A DNA stretch of 64,000 bases from Clostridiales bacterium. Its GTDB lineage: Bacteria; Bacillota; Clostridia; Oscillospirales; Oscillospiraceae. The notes below the pieces were generated by a model. It made no database searches. It was not told the origin of the DNA and was given only the letters and a program-made list of their open reading frames with translations. A program made the translations under genes and the position numbers. This document shows positions 1-9,300 of the stretch, piece by piece. The stretch lies in contig JAQXJB010000052.1 of NCBI GenBank assembly GCA_029008095.1, positions 62,001 to 126,000 of the forward strand. Direction: 5' to 3'. The first letter of the stretch is position 1, and the number at the start of each line of letters is the position of its first letter.

Positions 1-526
1 CCGCAAAGCCTGCGGCCTCGCCGGGCTTATAATAGCCGTCGATAAAGCCAGCGGCTTCTCTGCTATAAGAAACCACCCATGCGACTGCGTTTTCAGCCGC
101 AAAGTATTTGTGGTTAAGTGTCATCAGCGTGCCGTCCGGAACGGTATTGCCTGTGGATATATCTATCACATCGCCCTCGCCAACTCGCAGCACCAGCTTG
201 CCCTGTGTAGGCATAAAGCAGGCAAAGCGGCCAAGCTCCAGGCTCATGCTTTCCTCAAGGGCAATATCTATGAACTGAGGCGCATGGGACATATCGATGC
301 TCTGGAAATCAGCAGAGTTTTCAAGGCGCTGGATATATCCGTCTATAACTTCTCCGGCTTGTTTCTCCGTCTCAGCTTCAGCTTTGGAAACGATACTGTT
401 CTTCACTGTTTCAATCAGGTAACTGAGTGATATGAGAGGGTCAGTCGCGCCGCCTCCCGCGGCAAAGGCATACCCTCCGCAGGCGATGACGGCAAAAATC
501 AAGATCATCGCGATAAAGCGTTTCAT
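1..526 (-). CDS. Secreted protein of unknown function (3' end beyond window)
   Basis: Reading leftward from an ATG at 526-524 the frame stays open to the window edge, about 175 codons, so the C terminus is missing. The protein starts MKRFIAMILIFAVIACGGYA, a typical signal peptide, possibly with a lipobox-like cysteine. The visible remainder includes GKLVLRVGEGDVIDISTG and a stretch about the protein facing a tryptophan-valine-rich strand; I recognise no domain. The start lies 6 bases after the hslO stop, and a GAGG in the end of hslO serves as ribosome site, so it is translated from the hslO transcript. Export is inferred from the N terminus only. Confidence 0.7.
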   Translation of the reverse strand, partial: MKRFIAMILIFAVIACGGYAFAAGGGATDPLISLSYLIETVKNSIVSKAEAETEKQAGEVIDGYIQRLENSADFQSIDMSHAPQFIDIALEESMSLELGRFACFMPTQGKLVLRVGEGDVIDISTGNTVPDGTLMTLNHKYFAAENAVAWVVSYSREAAGFIDGYYKPGEAAGFA

Positions 527-532
527 ACGCAG

Positions 533-1465
533 TTATTCCTCTTCGCTGCGCTCTACTTCGGCTGCGGCTTCTGCTCTGGCAACAGCGCGCTTATAGAGCT
601 CGTCCAATTCCTCTGTGCGAAATTCATATTTCGTATTGCAGAACTGGCAAACTATTTCTATAGGCTTGCCCTCGTCCCGCATATCCTTCAGTTCTTCGCT
701 GCCAAGGCCTATAAGCGCCTTTGCGTACTTCTCCTTGCCGCAGGTGCAGCGGTATTCAAATTCATCCTCTTCGAGAATATTGAATTCCACAAGACCGAAG
801 ATCATTCCGGCTATTTCTTCGAGACTCTTTCCTTCCGCAATAAGCTGGGACAGGGACGGCATATAATCAATATTCGCCTGAAGAATGGGAGTTATGAACT
901 CATTGGCATCCGGCATAAGCTGGAGTATATATCCGCCCGCCGCTTTGCAGCCACCCTCTGGAAACACTCTTACGCCAAGAGCGCAGACGGAAGGAGTCTG
1001 CTCGCTGACCGTATAATACTCGGTTATATCTTCTGCTATCTCGCCGCTGATGATGGGAGAAAATCCCACATAAGGCTCGCCGAAGCCCATATCCTTGACA
1101 ATATATATTGAGCCGTTTTTGCCCACCGCGCCTCCGACGTCCAACTTACCCTGAGCGTTCGGCTCAAGCTCAACCTCGGGATTATCGGCACAGCCGCGGA
1201 CATTACCGTCGCAGTCAGCCACGCAGACGATACGTCCCGCAGGCCCTCCGCCGTCAATGCGCAGGGTAACGCTGCTCTTTTCGGATTTGAGCATCTTGCC
1301 CATGATGGCGCAGGCGGTTATGCTTCTGCCGAGAGCGGCGGTCATGGTTCTGGAGGTGTTGTGTATCTGTCTCATCTTCTCCACCGCATTGGTGGAATCG
1401 GCGAGAAGCAGTCTGAAGCCGCCATCCTTGGAGAGGGCGGTAATTATTTTGCATTTATTATCCAT
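533..1465 (-). CDS. hslO: Hsp33 redox-regulated chaperone
   Basis: 310 residues, the usual Hsp33 length. Hsp33 is a cytoplasmic holdase activated when oxidative stress releases zinc from four C-terminal cysteines. That zinc switch is visible: CTCG near residue 238 and CQFC near residue 271. The N-terminal part carries the expected Hsp33 core with the TSRTMTAALGRSI and RIDGGGPAG segments. The start is an ATG with a modest purine-rich site. A promoter is seen upstream at 1507-1535. The secreted protein gene follows 6 bases downstream in the same operon. Confidence 0.96.
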   Translation of the reverse strand: MDNKCKIITALSKDGGFRLLLADSTNAVEKMRQIHNTSRTMTAALGRSITACAIMGKMLKSEKSSVTLRIDGGGPAGRIVCVADCDGNVRGCADNPEVELEPNAQGKLDVGGAVGKNGSIYIVKDMGFGEPYVGFSPIISGEIAEDITEYYTVSEQTPSVCALGVRVFPEGGCKAAGGYILQLMPDANEFITPILQANIDYMPSLSQLIAEGKSLEEIAGMIFGLVEFNILEEDEFEYRCTCGKEKYAKALIGLGSEELKDMRDEGKPIEIVCQFCNTKYEFRTEELDELYKRAVARAEAAAEVERSEEE

Positions 1466-1506
1466 TCGTGTACTTCCTTGAAAATTTTAAATAACTATAC
1501 GTATAT

Positions 1507-1535
1507 ATAATAACGCTAATTTCCTTTTTAGACAA
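1507..1535 (-). promoter_or_regulatory. Predicted sigma-A promoter of hslO
   Basis: On the minus strand a -35 TTGTCT (1535-1530) and a -10 TATTAT (1512-1507) are separated by 17 bases, about 40 bases before the hslO ATG. Confidence 0.6.
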
Positions 1536-1598
1536 TAGCATCTTTTAGAAATTATTTTAATAATCTTCCCGTGCAAACCTTTTGTTCAATAATTTTTA

Positions 1599-1626
1599 TT
1601 GCAATTTCTGGCGAAACAGCTATAAT
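1599..1626 (+). promoter_or_regulatory. Predicted sigma-A promoter of the phosphoribosyltransferase gene
   Basis: TTGCAA at 1599-1604, 16-base spacer, then a perfect TATAAT at 1621-1626, 36 bases before the ATG at 1662. Confidence 0.65.
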
Positions 1627-1661
1627 TATTGTATCAACCTAAGTAATTAGAGGTGCTTAAT

Positions 1662-2219
1662 ATGATGACTTATAAAATGACAATAGCTGGTCTCGAACGT
1701 GAACTTCCCATTTGCCCTGTAAATGACAGCCTTTCCATCGGCGCTTTCGTCATTCTCGGCGACGCTCAGCTCAGTGAAGCCACCGCCCGCGAGTTGCTTA
1801 AGCTCGCTCCCGAGTATGACTACATAATCACCGCCGAAGCTAAAGGTATCCCCCTCGCCCATGAAATGGCTCGTCAGCACGGTGACAGAACCTATTTCGT
1901 AGCCAGAAAGACCCCCAAGCTTTACATGTCCGGAGTGTTCCAGGTGGATGTTCGCTCCATCACCACAGCCAAGGATCAGATGCTTTATCTGGATACTGCC
2001 GAGGCTGCTATGATGAAGGATAAGAGGATCCTCCTTGTTGACGACGTTATCTCCACCGGTGAATCCATTTACGCTGTTGAAAAGCTGGTAAAGAAGGCCG
2101 GCGGCAACATCGTGGGCAGAATGTCTATCCTTGCTGAAGGCGACGCCCAGAAGCGAGAGGACATTATATATCTTGAAAAGCTGCCCGTGTTCAATCCCGA
2201 CGGCAGCATCAAGTATTGA
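1662..2219 (+). CDS. Purine-type phosphoribosyltransferase (adenine PRTase-like)
   Basis: 185 residues from the ATG at 1662, chosen over an upstream in-frame GTG at 1653 because AGAGG at 1649-1653 sits 8 bases before it. The PRPP-binding motif ILLVDDVISTGES is present near residue 130, as are YDYIITAEAKGIPLAHEMAR (the family hood/substrate region) and a dinucleotide-binding-like C terminus. Members transfer a purine base to PRPP in salvage. The family is often annotated adenine phosphoribosyltransferase in Clostridia, but the base specificity cannot be read from the sequence. It is a single gene ending at a convergent terminator. Confidence 0.85.
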   Translation: MMTYKMTIAGLERELPICPVNDSLSIGAFVILGDAQLSEATARELLKLAPEYDYIITAEAKGIPLAHEMARQHGDRTYFVARKTPKLYMSGVFQVDVRSITTAKDQMLYLDTAEAAMMKDKRILLVDDVISTGESIYAVEKLVKKAGGNIVGRMSILAEGDAQKREDIIYLEKLPVFNPDGSIKY

Positions 2220-2263
2220 TAATATTTTCCTGGATTCAGAAATTAAAAACAAGCCATAATATA

Positions 2264-2297
2264 AGCGGACGTTTCATACCGGAACGTCCGCTTTGGC
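2264..2297. terminator. Bidirectional terminator between convergent genes
   Basis: Ten-base perfect inverted repeat AGCGGACGTT (2264-2273) / AACGTCCGCT (2283-2292), followed on the plus strand by TTGGCATTTT. It separates the phosphoribosyltransferase gene from the lipid kinase gene reading toward it. The stem is very like the terminator at 11079. Confidence 0.7.
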
Positions 2298-2300
2298 ATT

Positions 2301-3185
2301 TTATCTTGTTATCAGCCTTATGGCGCTGTGCTTGTTCACTATCTCTATACGCTCACTGCCGGCCTCGTGTTCGCCGTCCAGCGACCAGTCCATATCCTTA
2401 TCAGCACAGAAAACAGCACTTTGAGTTTTTATAAAATCTATCATATGGCAGTCATACTGCTTGCTTGCAAGCGCCTTAAGAATAGTGTTCAGCTCCACTA
2501 CGTTAGTAGGCGATTTGATCAGCATTATTTCAAATACTCCGTCGTTCATATCGACGATATCCGGGTCAAGAGTAAGTACGCCGCCCAATGAGGTTGAGTT
2601 GCTTACCGCACCGAACAGGTAGTCCCCTTCCAGCACCTTACCGTTGGCCTCAATGCTGACATGCTCGGGGTGTATCTGGGGAATATCTTTTATTCCCTCA
2701 AGAATGTAAGCCACATGTCCGAGAGCATTTTTGGTAGTCTGAGGTGTGGAATAGGATGCCTTTGTAAAAGCGCCGAAGGAGGCCACATAAGAAAAGCTTC
2801 TTCCGTTGAAAAGGCCAATATCAAGTTTTCTTTCGCTGCCCTCCATTATATCGACGCAGGCCTGCATAATGTCTGAAGATAGCTTAAGGCTGGCGGCAAA
2901 ATCATTGGTACTGCCTGCGGGAATATAACCCACGGGCACATCGATATTGCCGGACATAAGCCCCGCGACCACCTCATTAAATGTACCGTCACCGCCTATA
3001 CATACTATGAGATCGTATTCCGAGGCATAGTTTAAAACAAATCCCGTCGCATCGCCGGACTTTTCCGTGACAAAAACGGTACTTATATATCCATAACTTC
3101 CGAAACACGCAACTATATCAGCAAGATATTTTTTACCCTGCTTCATTCCCGCCGTTGGATTGATTATCAGTTGAAGTTTTTTCAT
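2301..3185 (-). CDS. Diacylglycerol kinase family lipid kinase (YegS/DgkB-like)
   Basis: 294 residues with the DAGK catalytic signature: IINPTAG at residues 7-13 and IGGDGTFNEVVAGL near residue 63, followed by GYIPAGSTNDFAASL. Enzymes of this family phosphorylate diacylglycerol, undecaprenol or related lipids on the inner face of the membrane, using ATP. The exact lipid is not predictable. The C-terminal beta-sandwich (SLDGEHEAGSERIEI) is present, so the protein appears complete. It is monocistronic, with a promoter at 3228-3256. Confidence 0.9.
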   Translation of the reverse strand: MKKLQLIINPTAGMKQGKKYLADIVACFGSYGYISTVFVTEKSGDATGFVLNYASEYDLIVCIGGDGTFNEVVAGLMSGNIDVPVGYIPAGSTNDFAASLKLSSDIMQACVDIMEGSERKLDIGLFNGRSFSYVASFGAFTKASYSTPQTTKNALGHVAYILEGIKDIPQIHPEHVSIEANGKVLEGDYLFGAVSNSTSLGGVLTLDPDIVDMNDGVFEIMLIKSPTNVVELNTILKALASKQYDCHMIDFIKTQSAVFCADKDMDWSLDGEHEAGSERIEIVNKHSAIRLITR

Positions 3186-3227
3186 AACAAGCTGCCATCC
3201 TCCCGCTATGCTTATCTGACATCTAAT

Positions 3228-3256
3228 ATACTATTCCAATATAAATACAATGTCAA
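3228..3256 (-). promoter_or_regulatory. Predicted sigma-A promoter of the lipid kinase gene
   Basis: Minus strand TTGACA (3256-3251), 17-base spacer, TAGTAT (3233-3228), about 43 bases before the ATG. Confidence 0.7.
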
Positions 3257-3262
3257 CAAAGC

Positions 3263-3292
3263 TTGTTTTTATTCATATTATTGTGCTATAAT
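3263..3292 (+). promoter_or_regulatory. Predicted promoter of the alpha/beta hydrolase gene
   Basis: TTGTTT at 3263-3268, 18-base spacer, perfect TATAAT at 3287-3292. It lies back to back with the lipid kinase promoter. The roughly 75-base leader includes the imperfect repeat CATGACGG / GACATGATATAA. Confidence 0.55.
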
Positions 3293-3379
3293 ATTCGCAG
3301 CGCGGATATTATATTTGTGGCGTATTATATCATGACGGCTTTGCCGACATGATATAATTTTTCTGAAGGTGGTCTTATC

Positions 3380-4342
3380 ATGAAACACAAAAACTGCGTT
3401 AAATATATCGTTGCCGCGGGAACTGCCATCACCACCGCAGGCGCGGTATGGGGATTGAAATTTCTCCATAGTCTTGCCGCCGCGCGCAAGGCTCCGGAAC
3501 TGAAAAGGCTGGAAATCAAGGAGCAGGATTTTTTCCAGGGCAACGAGGCATTCATCGACGAAATCAACACCGGAAAGCTCTGGCTGCAGGAAACCGGGCA
3601 TGAGGATGTGAGCATAACCAGCTTCGACGGTCTGAAGCTGGTTGGGCATCTTTATCTCTGCGATGACCCCAAGCGAACGATTATAATGTTCCACGGCTTT
3701 CGCTCTTCCTGGCTGAGGGACTTCGGATTTGCCGCAAGAGAATTTTACGAGGCCGGCTGTAATCTCCTTATTATAGAGCAGCGCGCCCACGGAAAGAGCG
3801 AGGGCGAGCATATCACCTACGGTGTCTTTGAGCGCTTCGACTGTCTTGAATGGGCCAGGTACGCGGCTGAACGCTTCGGCAGTATGCCTATATATCTGGA
3901 CGGCATTTCCATGGGCGCTTCAACGGTGCTAATGGCAAGCAGCCTGCGGCTGCCCAAGGCCGTGAAAGGAATAATTGCGGACTGCGGCTACACGACGCCC
4001 AAGGCCATCATAAGCGAGGTATTCAGGCAGCACAGCTCCGTGCCGCCCGAAATGATAGTACCACTCGTAAGCCTTTACAGTAAGCTTTCCTGCGGCTTCA
4101 GTTTTGACGATTACAGCACCCTGGACGCCATGAAGGTAAACACCCGGCCCGTGTTTTTTGCTCACGGCGACGCGGACACCTTTGTCCCAATGGAAATGAC
4201 CCTGCAGAACTACAAAGCCTGCATTGCGCCAAAGCGCCTCTTTATCGCCCACGGCGCGACTCATGGTCTGAGCTACCTTGTGGAGCACGATGCATATAAA
4301 AAAGAGCTGTTGGAGTTCTTCAGCGACTGCGAAAGGACATAA
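3380..4342 (+). CDS. Alpha/beta hydrolase with N-terminal membrane anchor
   Basis: 320 residues. The first 30 contain one hydrophobic segment (VAAGTAITTAGAVWGLKFL), so the enzyme is probably membrane-tethered. The hydrolase fold is clear: oxyanion-type MFHGFRSS near residue 96, nucleophile elbow GISMGAS near residue 176 (Ser), acid in HGDADTFVP near residue 265 and His in HGATHGLSY near residue 296. This resembles BAAT/YqkD-type esterase or peptidase families; the substrate is unknown. It has its own promoter and terminator, so it appears monocistronic. Confidence 0.87.
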   Translation: MKHKNCVKYIVAAGTAITTAGAVWGLKFLHSLAAARKAPELKRLEIKEQDFFQGNEAFIDEINTGKLWLQETGHEDVSITSFDGLKLVGHLYLCDDPKRTIIMFHGFRSSWLRDFGFAAREFYEAGCNLLIIEQRAHGKSEGEHITYGVFERFDCLEWARYAAERFGSMPIYLDGISMGASTVLMASSLRLPKAVKGIIADCGYTTPKAIISEVFRQHSSVPPEMIVPLVSLYSKLSCGFSFDDYSTLDAMKVNTRPVFFAHGDADTFVPMEMTLQNYKACIAPKRLFIAHGATHGLSYLVEHDAYKKELLEFFSDCERT

Positions 4343-4380
4343 ATCATAAAAGACTGCACATCTCATTATAAACACAGGAA

Positions 4381-4412
4381 AAGAGGCTGCCCCTGTTGGA
4401 GCAGCCTCTTTA
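4381..4412. terminator. Bidirectional terminator (hydrolase / rpsR operon)
   Basis: AAGAGGCTGC (4381-4390) pairs with GCAGCCTCTT (4401-4410). T runs occur on both strands (TTT on plus, TTTTCC on minus), so it can end both converging transcripts. Confidence 0.8.
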
Positions 4413-4424
4413 ATCCGTTGTAAA

Positions 4425-4667
4425 TCAGTCGGTGACGTAAGGCAGAAGAGCGATCTGTCTTGCTCTCTTGATAGCCTCGGTCAGCTGGCGCTGATGCATA
4501 GCGCAGGTACCGGTGGTTCTGCGGGGCAGAATCTTGCTGCGCTCGGAAAGATAGCGGCGAAGCTTCGCGGTATCCTTATAATCAATGGACTGAGCCTTAT
4601 CTACGCAGAATGCGCAAACCTTTCTGCGCTTACGATTACGGCCTCTCATGTCCTTCTCGTTGGTCAT
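4425..4667 (-). CDS. rpsR: 30S ribosomal protein S18
   Basis: 80 residues, normal S18 size, with the conserved core [22 protein letters not shown]. It is a C-plus form: the CAFC pair near residues 18-21, together with a later cysteine, suggests zinc coordination, as in several Firmicutes S18 proteins. It is the last gene of rpsF-ssb-rpsR. The gap to ssb is 35 bases and carries an AGGAGG site. Confidence 0.98.
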   Translation of the reverse strand: MTNEKDMRGRNRKRRKVCAFCVDKAQSIDYKDTAKLRRYLSERSKILPRRTTGTCAMHQRQLTEAIKRARQIALLPYVTD

Positions 4668-4702
4668 TTGTCTAACCTCCTGTCCGGTTTAAAGTAAATA
4701 GG

Positions 4703-5152
4703 TCAGAACGGCAGCTCTCCGTCGTCCTCGACCTCAAAAGTCGTTTCAATAGGCGGAGCGGAATATCCTCCGTCATTGTAAGAATAAGATGAGTTGGAAT
4801 AGCTTCCGCCGGAAGCTCCTTCTCTGCTCTTCTTGCTTTCTCCGAAATAAACATTATCGGCAACTACCTCGGCGCTTCTGCGTTTGTTGCCGTTATTGTC
4901 AGTCCAATCGCGGATCTGAAGTCTTCCGGAGACTACCGCCATAGAACCCTTGGCGAAATACTTGCTTACGAATTCAGCCGTGTTTCTCCAGGCAACGATG
5001 TCGATAAAATCGGTCTGTCTTTCTCCGCTGTCACGAGAGGAATAATCTCTGTCAACAGCGAGAGTGAAGCTGACGACCGGTATGCTGCTCTGAGTTCTTC
5101 TCAGTTCAGGGTCGCGGGTGAGTCTGCCCATAAGGACGATATGATTGAGCAT
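4703..5152 (-). CDS. ssb: Single-stranded DNA-binding protein
   Basis: 149 residues. An OB-fold domain occupies residues 1 to about 105 (MLNHIVLMGRLTRDPELR, then FIDIVAWRNTAEF and GRLQIRDW). A Ser/Tyr/Gly-rich linker follows, and the C terminus is acidic, ending DDGELPF, the tip that recruits replication and repair partners. It is the replication SSB placed between rpsF and rpsR, the standard Firmicutes order. It is co-transcribed from the rpsF promoter, and its start is 15 bases after the rpsF stop. Confidence 0.97.
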   Translation of the reverse strand: MLNHIVLMGRLTRDPELRRTQSSIPVVSFTLAVDRDYSSRDSGERQTDFIDIVAWRNTAEFVSKYFAKGSMAVVSGRLQIRDWTDNNGNKRRSAEVVADNVYFGESKKSREGASGGSYSNSSYSYNDGGYSAPPIETTFEVEDDGELPF

Positions 5153-5167
5153 AAACTCTCCTCCTTC

Positions 5168-5464
5168 TTAAGCACCAACAACGGTAACCAGAGAACGCAT
5201 GATACCTTCGGTGATACCAAGTACACGCTTCAGCTCGCCGGGGAAAGCGGGAGCGGAAGTAAACTTGGCGAGGACATAGTAACCCTCGGACATGTCGTTG
5301 ATAAGGTAAGCGAGCTTGCGCTTGCCCATCTCTTCCATCTCGGTAAGAGTGCCGTTAGCCTCGATGAGAGCCTTGAACTTCTCAACGATAGCCGCAGTCT
5401 CTTCCTCGGTCTTGGTGGGGTCAATGATATACATTACCTCGTAGTTATCCTGGACTTTTGCCAT
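5168..5464 (-). CDS. rpsF: 30S ribosomal protein S6
   Basis: 98 residues from the ATG at 5464-5462, chosen because AAAAGGAGGT lies 6-7 bases upstream. The longer frame beginning at 5551 runs through the promoter. The S6 core is visible: YEVMYIIDPTKTEEE, then GKRKLAYLINDMSEGYYVLAKF. S6 binds the central 16S domain together with S18, encoded two genes downstream. Confidence 0.97.
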   Translation of the reverse strand: MAKVQDNYEVMYIIDPTKTEEETAAIVEKFKALIEANGTLTEMEEMGKRKLAYLINDMSEGYYVLAKFTSAPAFPGELKRVLGITEGIMRSLVTVVGA

Positions 5465-5489
5465 GATTGCACCTCCTTTTGGACTTATG

Positions 5490-5536
5490 GCCTGCTCAAT
5501 ACAGGCAAGGAATACGTCTATACCACAGTTATAGAC
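5490..5536 (-). promoter_or_regulatory. rpsF leader with two hairpins (possible autoregulatory leader)
   Basis: Between the start of transcription and the rpsF ribosome site the minus strand can form GTCTATA/TATAGAC (5536-5530 with 5522-5516) and GCCTG/CAGGC (5506-5502 with 5494-5490). S6:S18-binding leaders are known upstream of rpsF in many bacteria. I did not find the conserved CCG bulge, so regulation is only a possibility. Confidence 0.35.
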
Positions 5537-5542
5537 CATATA

Positions 5543-5570
5543 ATTATACATATTTATGGAATTTTGTCAA
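5543..5570 (-). promoter_or_regulatory. Predicted strong promoter of rpsF-ssb-rpsR
   Basis: Minus strand TTGACA (5570-5565), 16-base spacer, TATAAT (5548-5543). Both hexamers are perfect. Confidence 0.8.
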
Positions 5571-5621
5571 GCAGATTTTCAATATTTTTTTGTCTTTTTT
5601 CAAGAAAACACACCACTGGTT

Positions 5622-6242
5622 TTATGCATTTTCATCAAACCATATGGAGTATTTGCATCCGCAGTAATTCTGGCGGTAAATGCCATATTCCTCGCAGAGC
5701 TCGGTGGAACGCTTATAGCCCTCACGCTTCTTGAAATCCGAGGGCAGAAATGGTACGCCGTATTTTTCGCCTAATCTCTCCCCTATCCCGTTTATCAGCG
5801 GTGCGTTTTTATGGGGGCTGATAGTGAGCGTGGTGCAGAACCAATCGCTTTTAAGCTCCCTCGCCAGCTTTGCTGTTTCCTCAAGGCGCTTCTCAAAGCA
5901 AAGGGTGCAGCGTCCTCCGCCCTCGCGCTCGGCTTCAGTACCTTTTATATATTCAAGCCATGCACCGTCGTCATACTCGCCCTTTATCAGCTCCACACCC
6001 TTGCAGAAGGGCGCAAGGCGCAGAAGCTTTTCTATCTCCCCAAGCCGCTTATCATATTCAGCCCTGGGGTAGATATTAGGATTATAGTAAAAAAGCTCAA
6101 TATCAAAATATTTCGTCAGGTACTCCAGCACATAGCTGCCGCAAGGCGCACAGCATATGTGCAAAAGCAGCGCCGGCCGCTTACCGGAGAGCTCTATATT
6201 TCTGATGATTTCGTCCAGCTTAAGCTGATAATTCGTTTTCAT
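5622..6242 (-). CDS. queH: Epoxyqueuosine reductase QueH
   Basis: 206 residues from the ATG at 6242; the frame extends upstream only to a TTG. QueH performs the last step of queuosine synthesis, reducing epoxyqueuosine in tRNA to queuosine, and replaces QueG in many Firmicutes. The diagnostic cysteine pairs for its iron-sulfur cluster and metal site are visible: HICCAPCGSY near residue 28, RCTLCFEKR near residue 109 and NYCGCKYS near the C terminus. It is monocistronic, with its own promoter. Confidence 0.93.
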   Translation of the reverse strand: MKTNYQLKLDEIIRNIELSGKRPALLLHICCAPCGSYVLEYLTKYFDIELFYYNPNIYPRAEYDKRLGEIEKLLRLAPFCKGVELIKGEYDDGAWLEYIKGTEAEREGGGRCTLCFEKRLEETAKLARELKSDWFCTTLTISPHKNAPLINGIGERLGEKYGVPFLPSDFKKREGYKRSTELCEEYGIYRQNYCGCKYSIWFDENA

Positions 6243-6271
6243 CGGCACACCACCCAACTGTTAACAAGAGA

Positions 6272-6300
6272 ATTATAACGTATTTTACATCCATAAGCAA
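6272..6300 (-). promoter_or_regulatory. Predicted promoter of queH
   Basis: Minus strand TTGCTT (6300-6295), 17-base spacer, perfect TATAAT (6277-6272), 30 bases before the ATG. Confidence 0.65.
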
Positions 6301-6307
6301 CTAACAC

Positions 6308-6336
6308 TTGAAAAGTTCACATATTAAAGGTAAAAT
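6308..6336 (+). promoter_or_regulatory. Predicted promoter of mfd
   Basis: TTGAAA at 6308-6313, 17-base spacer, TAAAAT at 6331-6336, about 36 bases before the chosen start. It is divergent from the queH promoter. Confidence 0.6.
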
Positions 6337-6371
6337 AACAAAATGTATTGCAGCAAAGGAGGCATGGAGAA

Positions 6372-9300
6372 ATGATAGCTCTGTCACAAGCTCTGATGCG
6401 CGAAAAGGATTTCGCACAGCTTATAAACAGAATAGACGGTGGAGGATGTCCGCTTGTTTACAGCGGCCTCAGCAACATCCATAAGGCCCATGCCGCAGCT
6501 GCCATACGCCGCATCACCGGCCGCCCGGTGTTTATCGTATGCGCCGACGAGGGCGAGGCTGAGCATATGCGGGACGATGTGGCCGTTTTCTGTGAGGAAG
6601 AGGTCTCACGCCTTAGCGGCAGAGAGTTTTCTTTCTACGATGTAGACAGCGTTTCGCGAGAGGCGGAGCACGAGCGTATACGTATTCTGAGCAGCCTTGC
6701 GGAAAACAAGGCCGGTATCATTGTCGCCACGGCTGAAGCTCTGCTGACCCGCACTATGCCCAGAGACCAGCTTCTGCGCTCCGCAAGGTCAATCAAATGC
6801 GGCGACGAGCTCAGCATAGACCAGCTTGTGGCCGAGCTCATTTCCTGCGGTTACAGGCACTGCGACCAGGTAGAAGGCATGGGACAATTCGCAGTTCGCG
6901 GCGGCATCGTGGACTTTTATTCTCCCGCTTTTACCCATCCCGTAAGATGTGAATTTTTCGGCGACGAAATAGATTCAATGGGAATATTCGATATAGGCAG
7001 CCAGCGCAGATTGGAGAATATATTTCAGGCCGACATACTCCCCTGCGCCGAGATCCTGCCCGGCCTTTGCGAAGGCGGCGAGGAAGGCTTTATTGCAAAG
7101 CTTGAAGGGCTGCTCACCAAATATAGACGCCGCAAAAATCCAAATGAAAAGCTGATAAACTCCGTGACCGCGGATGTTGAGCGGTTGAAAAGCAGACTGC
7201 CCTTCAACACTGCCGACCGCTATATTCCTTACATCTACGAACGTTTTGAGACCGCGGCAAGCTATGTTCCGGAGGATGCCGTGGTCATTCTCTCCGAGCC
7301 CGCCCGCATCGAGGACCGCTGCAAGAATTACGTCTGGCAGCTTTCCCAGGATCTTGAGGCTCTCATATCCGGCGGCATATTGGACGGCTCCCTGGCCGAA
7401 TGCTTCATGAATTGGGATAGCTGCTGCGCTATTCTGGCGGACTACCCGATAGTTATGCTGGATAATTTTCTCGGCAGCCGATACCCCGTCGCTCCCCGTG
7501 CCCTGCTCAACCTTACCGCGAAGCAGCTTCCCTCCTACGGCGGCAGCCTGCAGACCGCGGCAAGCGATATCGTACATTACATGAAGGCGGGCTATCGCGT
7601 CGTTGTCCTATGCGGTGACAGCCGCAAGGCAGAGATGATGAACGAGCACCTTTCCGAATACAAGCTGCCCATAAGCATAGATTACAATCTGACCGAGCTG
7701 CCGCGTCCCAGTGCATGCTCCATTTCCGTGGGGCTGCTGTCAGCAGGCTTTGAATACCCGGGCATTAAGCTGGCAGTTATCACCGAAGGTCAGCTCTCCT
7801 CGGGCAAGGCTTACCTCGGCTCAAAAAAGAAGAAAAGTTCCAACCGCTCCAAGCTCCAGAGCTACACCGACCTCTCCAAGGGCGACCTTGTGGTTCACGC
7901 TCATCACGGAATAGGCCGTTTTGAGGGCATTTTCAAGCTTAACGTGGACGGAGTTGACAAGGACTATATAAAGATATCCTACGCCGGCAAGGATTGCCTG
8001 TACGTACCCGCGACACAGCTCGACCTGGTGTCCAAATACATCGGCAGCGGCGGAGAGGACCGCCCCGTAAAGCTTAATAAGCTGGGCGGCACCGAGTGGC
8101 AGCGGACAAAGAGCCGCGCTAAGGCAGCAGCCAAGGATCTGGCAAAGGGTCTAATACAGCTCTATGCGGAGCGGAGCCGCCGTCCAGGCTACGCCTTCTC
8201 CCCCGATACGGAATGGCAGCGTGAGTTTGAAGACAAATTTGAATACAGCGAGACTCCCGACCAGCTCAAGGCCATTGCGGAGATAAAGAGCGATATGGAA
8301 AAATCCATACCTATGGACAGACTGCTATGCGGCGACGTTGGCTTCGGCAAGACCGAGGTTGCTCTCCGCGCCGTTATGAAATGCGTGATGGACGGAAAGC
8401 AGGCCGCAATTCTCGTTCCAACAACGGTACTGGCGCAGCAGCATTATGTGACGGCAATCAAGCGCTTTGCCGGTTATCCGGTGCAGATAGAGGTTCTCAG
8501 CCGTTTCAAATCATCAGCCCAGATGCAGGAATCCATACGGAAGATAAAAAACGGCACAGCCGACATAATCATCGGTACCCACCGCCTTATACAGAAGGAC
8601 GTTAAGTTTCACGACCTTGGTCTTCTTGTCGTTGATGAGGAGCAGCGCTTCGGTGTGAGCCATAAAGAGAAGCTGAAGGAGCTGGCAAAGCAGATAGACG
8701 TACTCACCCTTTCCGCCACTCCTATCCCCCGTACGCTTAATATGGCGCTGGCCGGAATCCGGGATATGTCCCTGATCGAAGACCCTCCCACCGGCAGACA
8801 CCCCGTACAGACCTACGTTCTGGAGCACAATTGGAGCGTTATTGCCGACGCCATACGCAGGGAGACCGCCCGCGGCGGACAGGTTTATTATCTCCATAAC
8901 CGCGTTGAAACCATAGACCAGACGGCTATGTATATCTCAAACCTCGTTGAAGGCATAAGCGTGGGCGTTGCTCACGGTCAGATGAGCGAAGAAATGATAA
9001 ACTCGGTTATGGATAAGGTATCGAACGGCGAAGTGCAGGTGCTTGTCTGCACGACCATAATCGAGACCGGCATAGATATTCCCAACGTTAATACACTTAT
9101 TATAGAGGACGCCGACCGACTCGGTCTTGCCCAGCTCCATCAGATACGCGGCCGTGTGGGACGTTCCTCCCGCCACGCCTTTGCCTACCTCACCTACCGT
9201 CAGGGCAAGGTGCTTTCCGAGATAGCCACCAAGCGTCTTTCGGCTATCCGGGAATTCGCCGAATTCAACTCCGGCGTTAAGATAGCTATGCGCGACCTTG

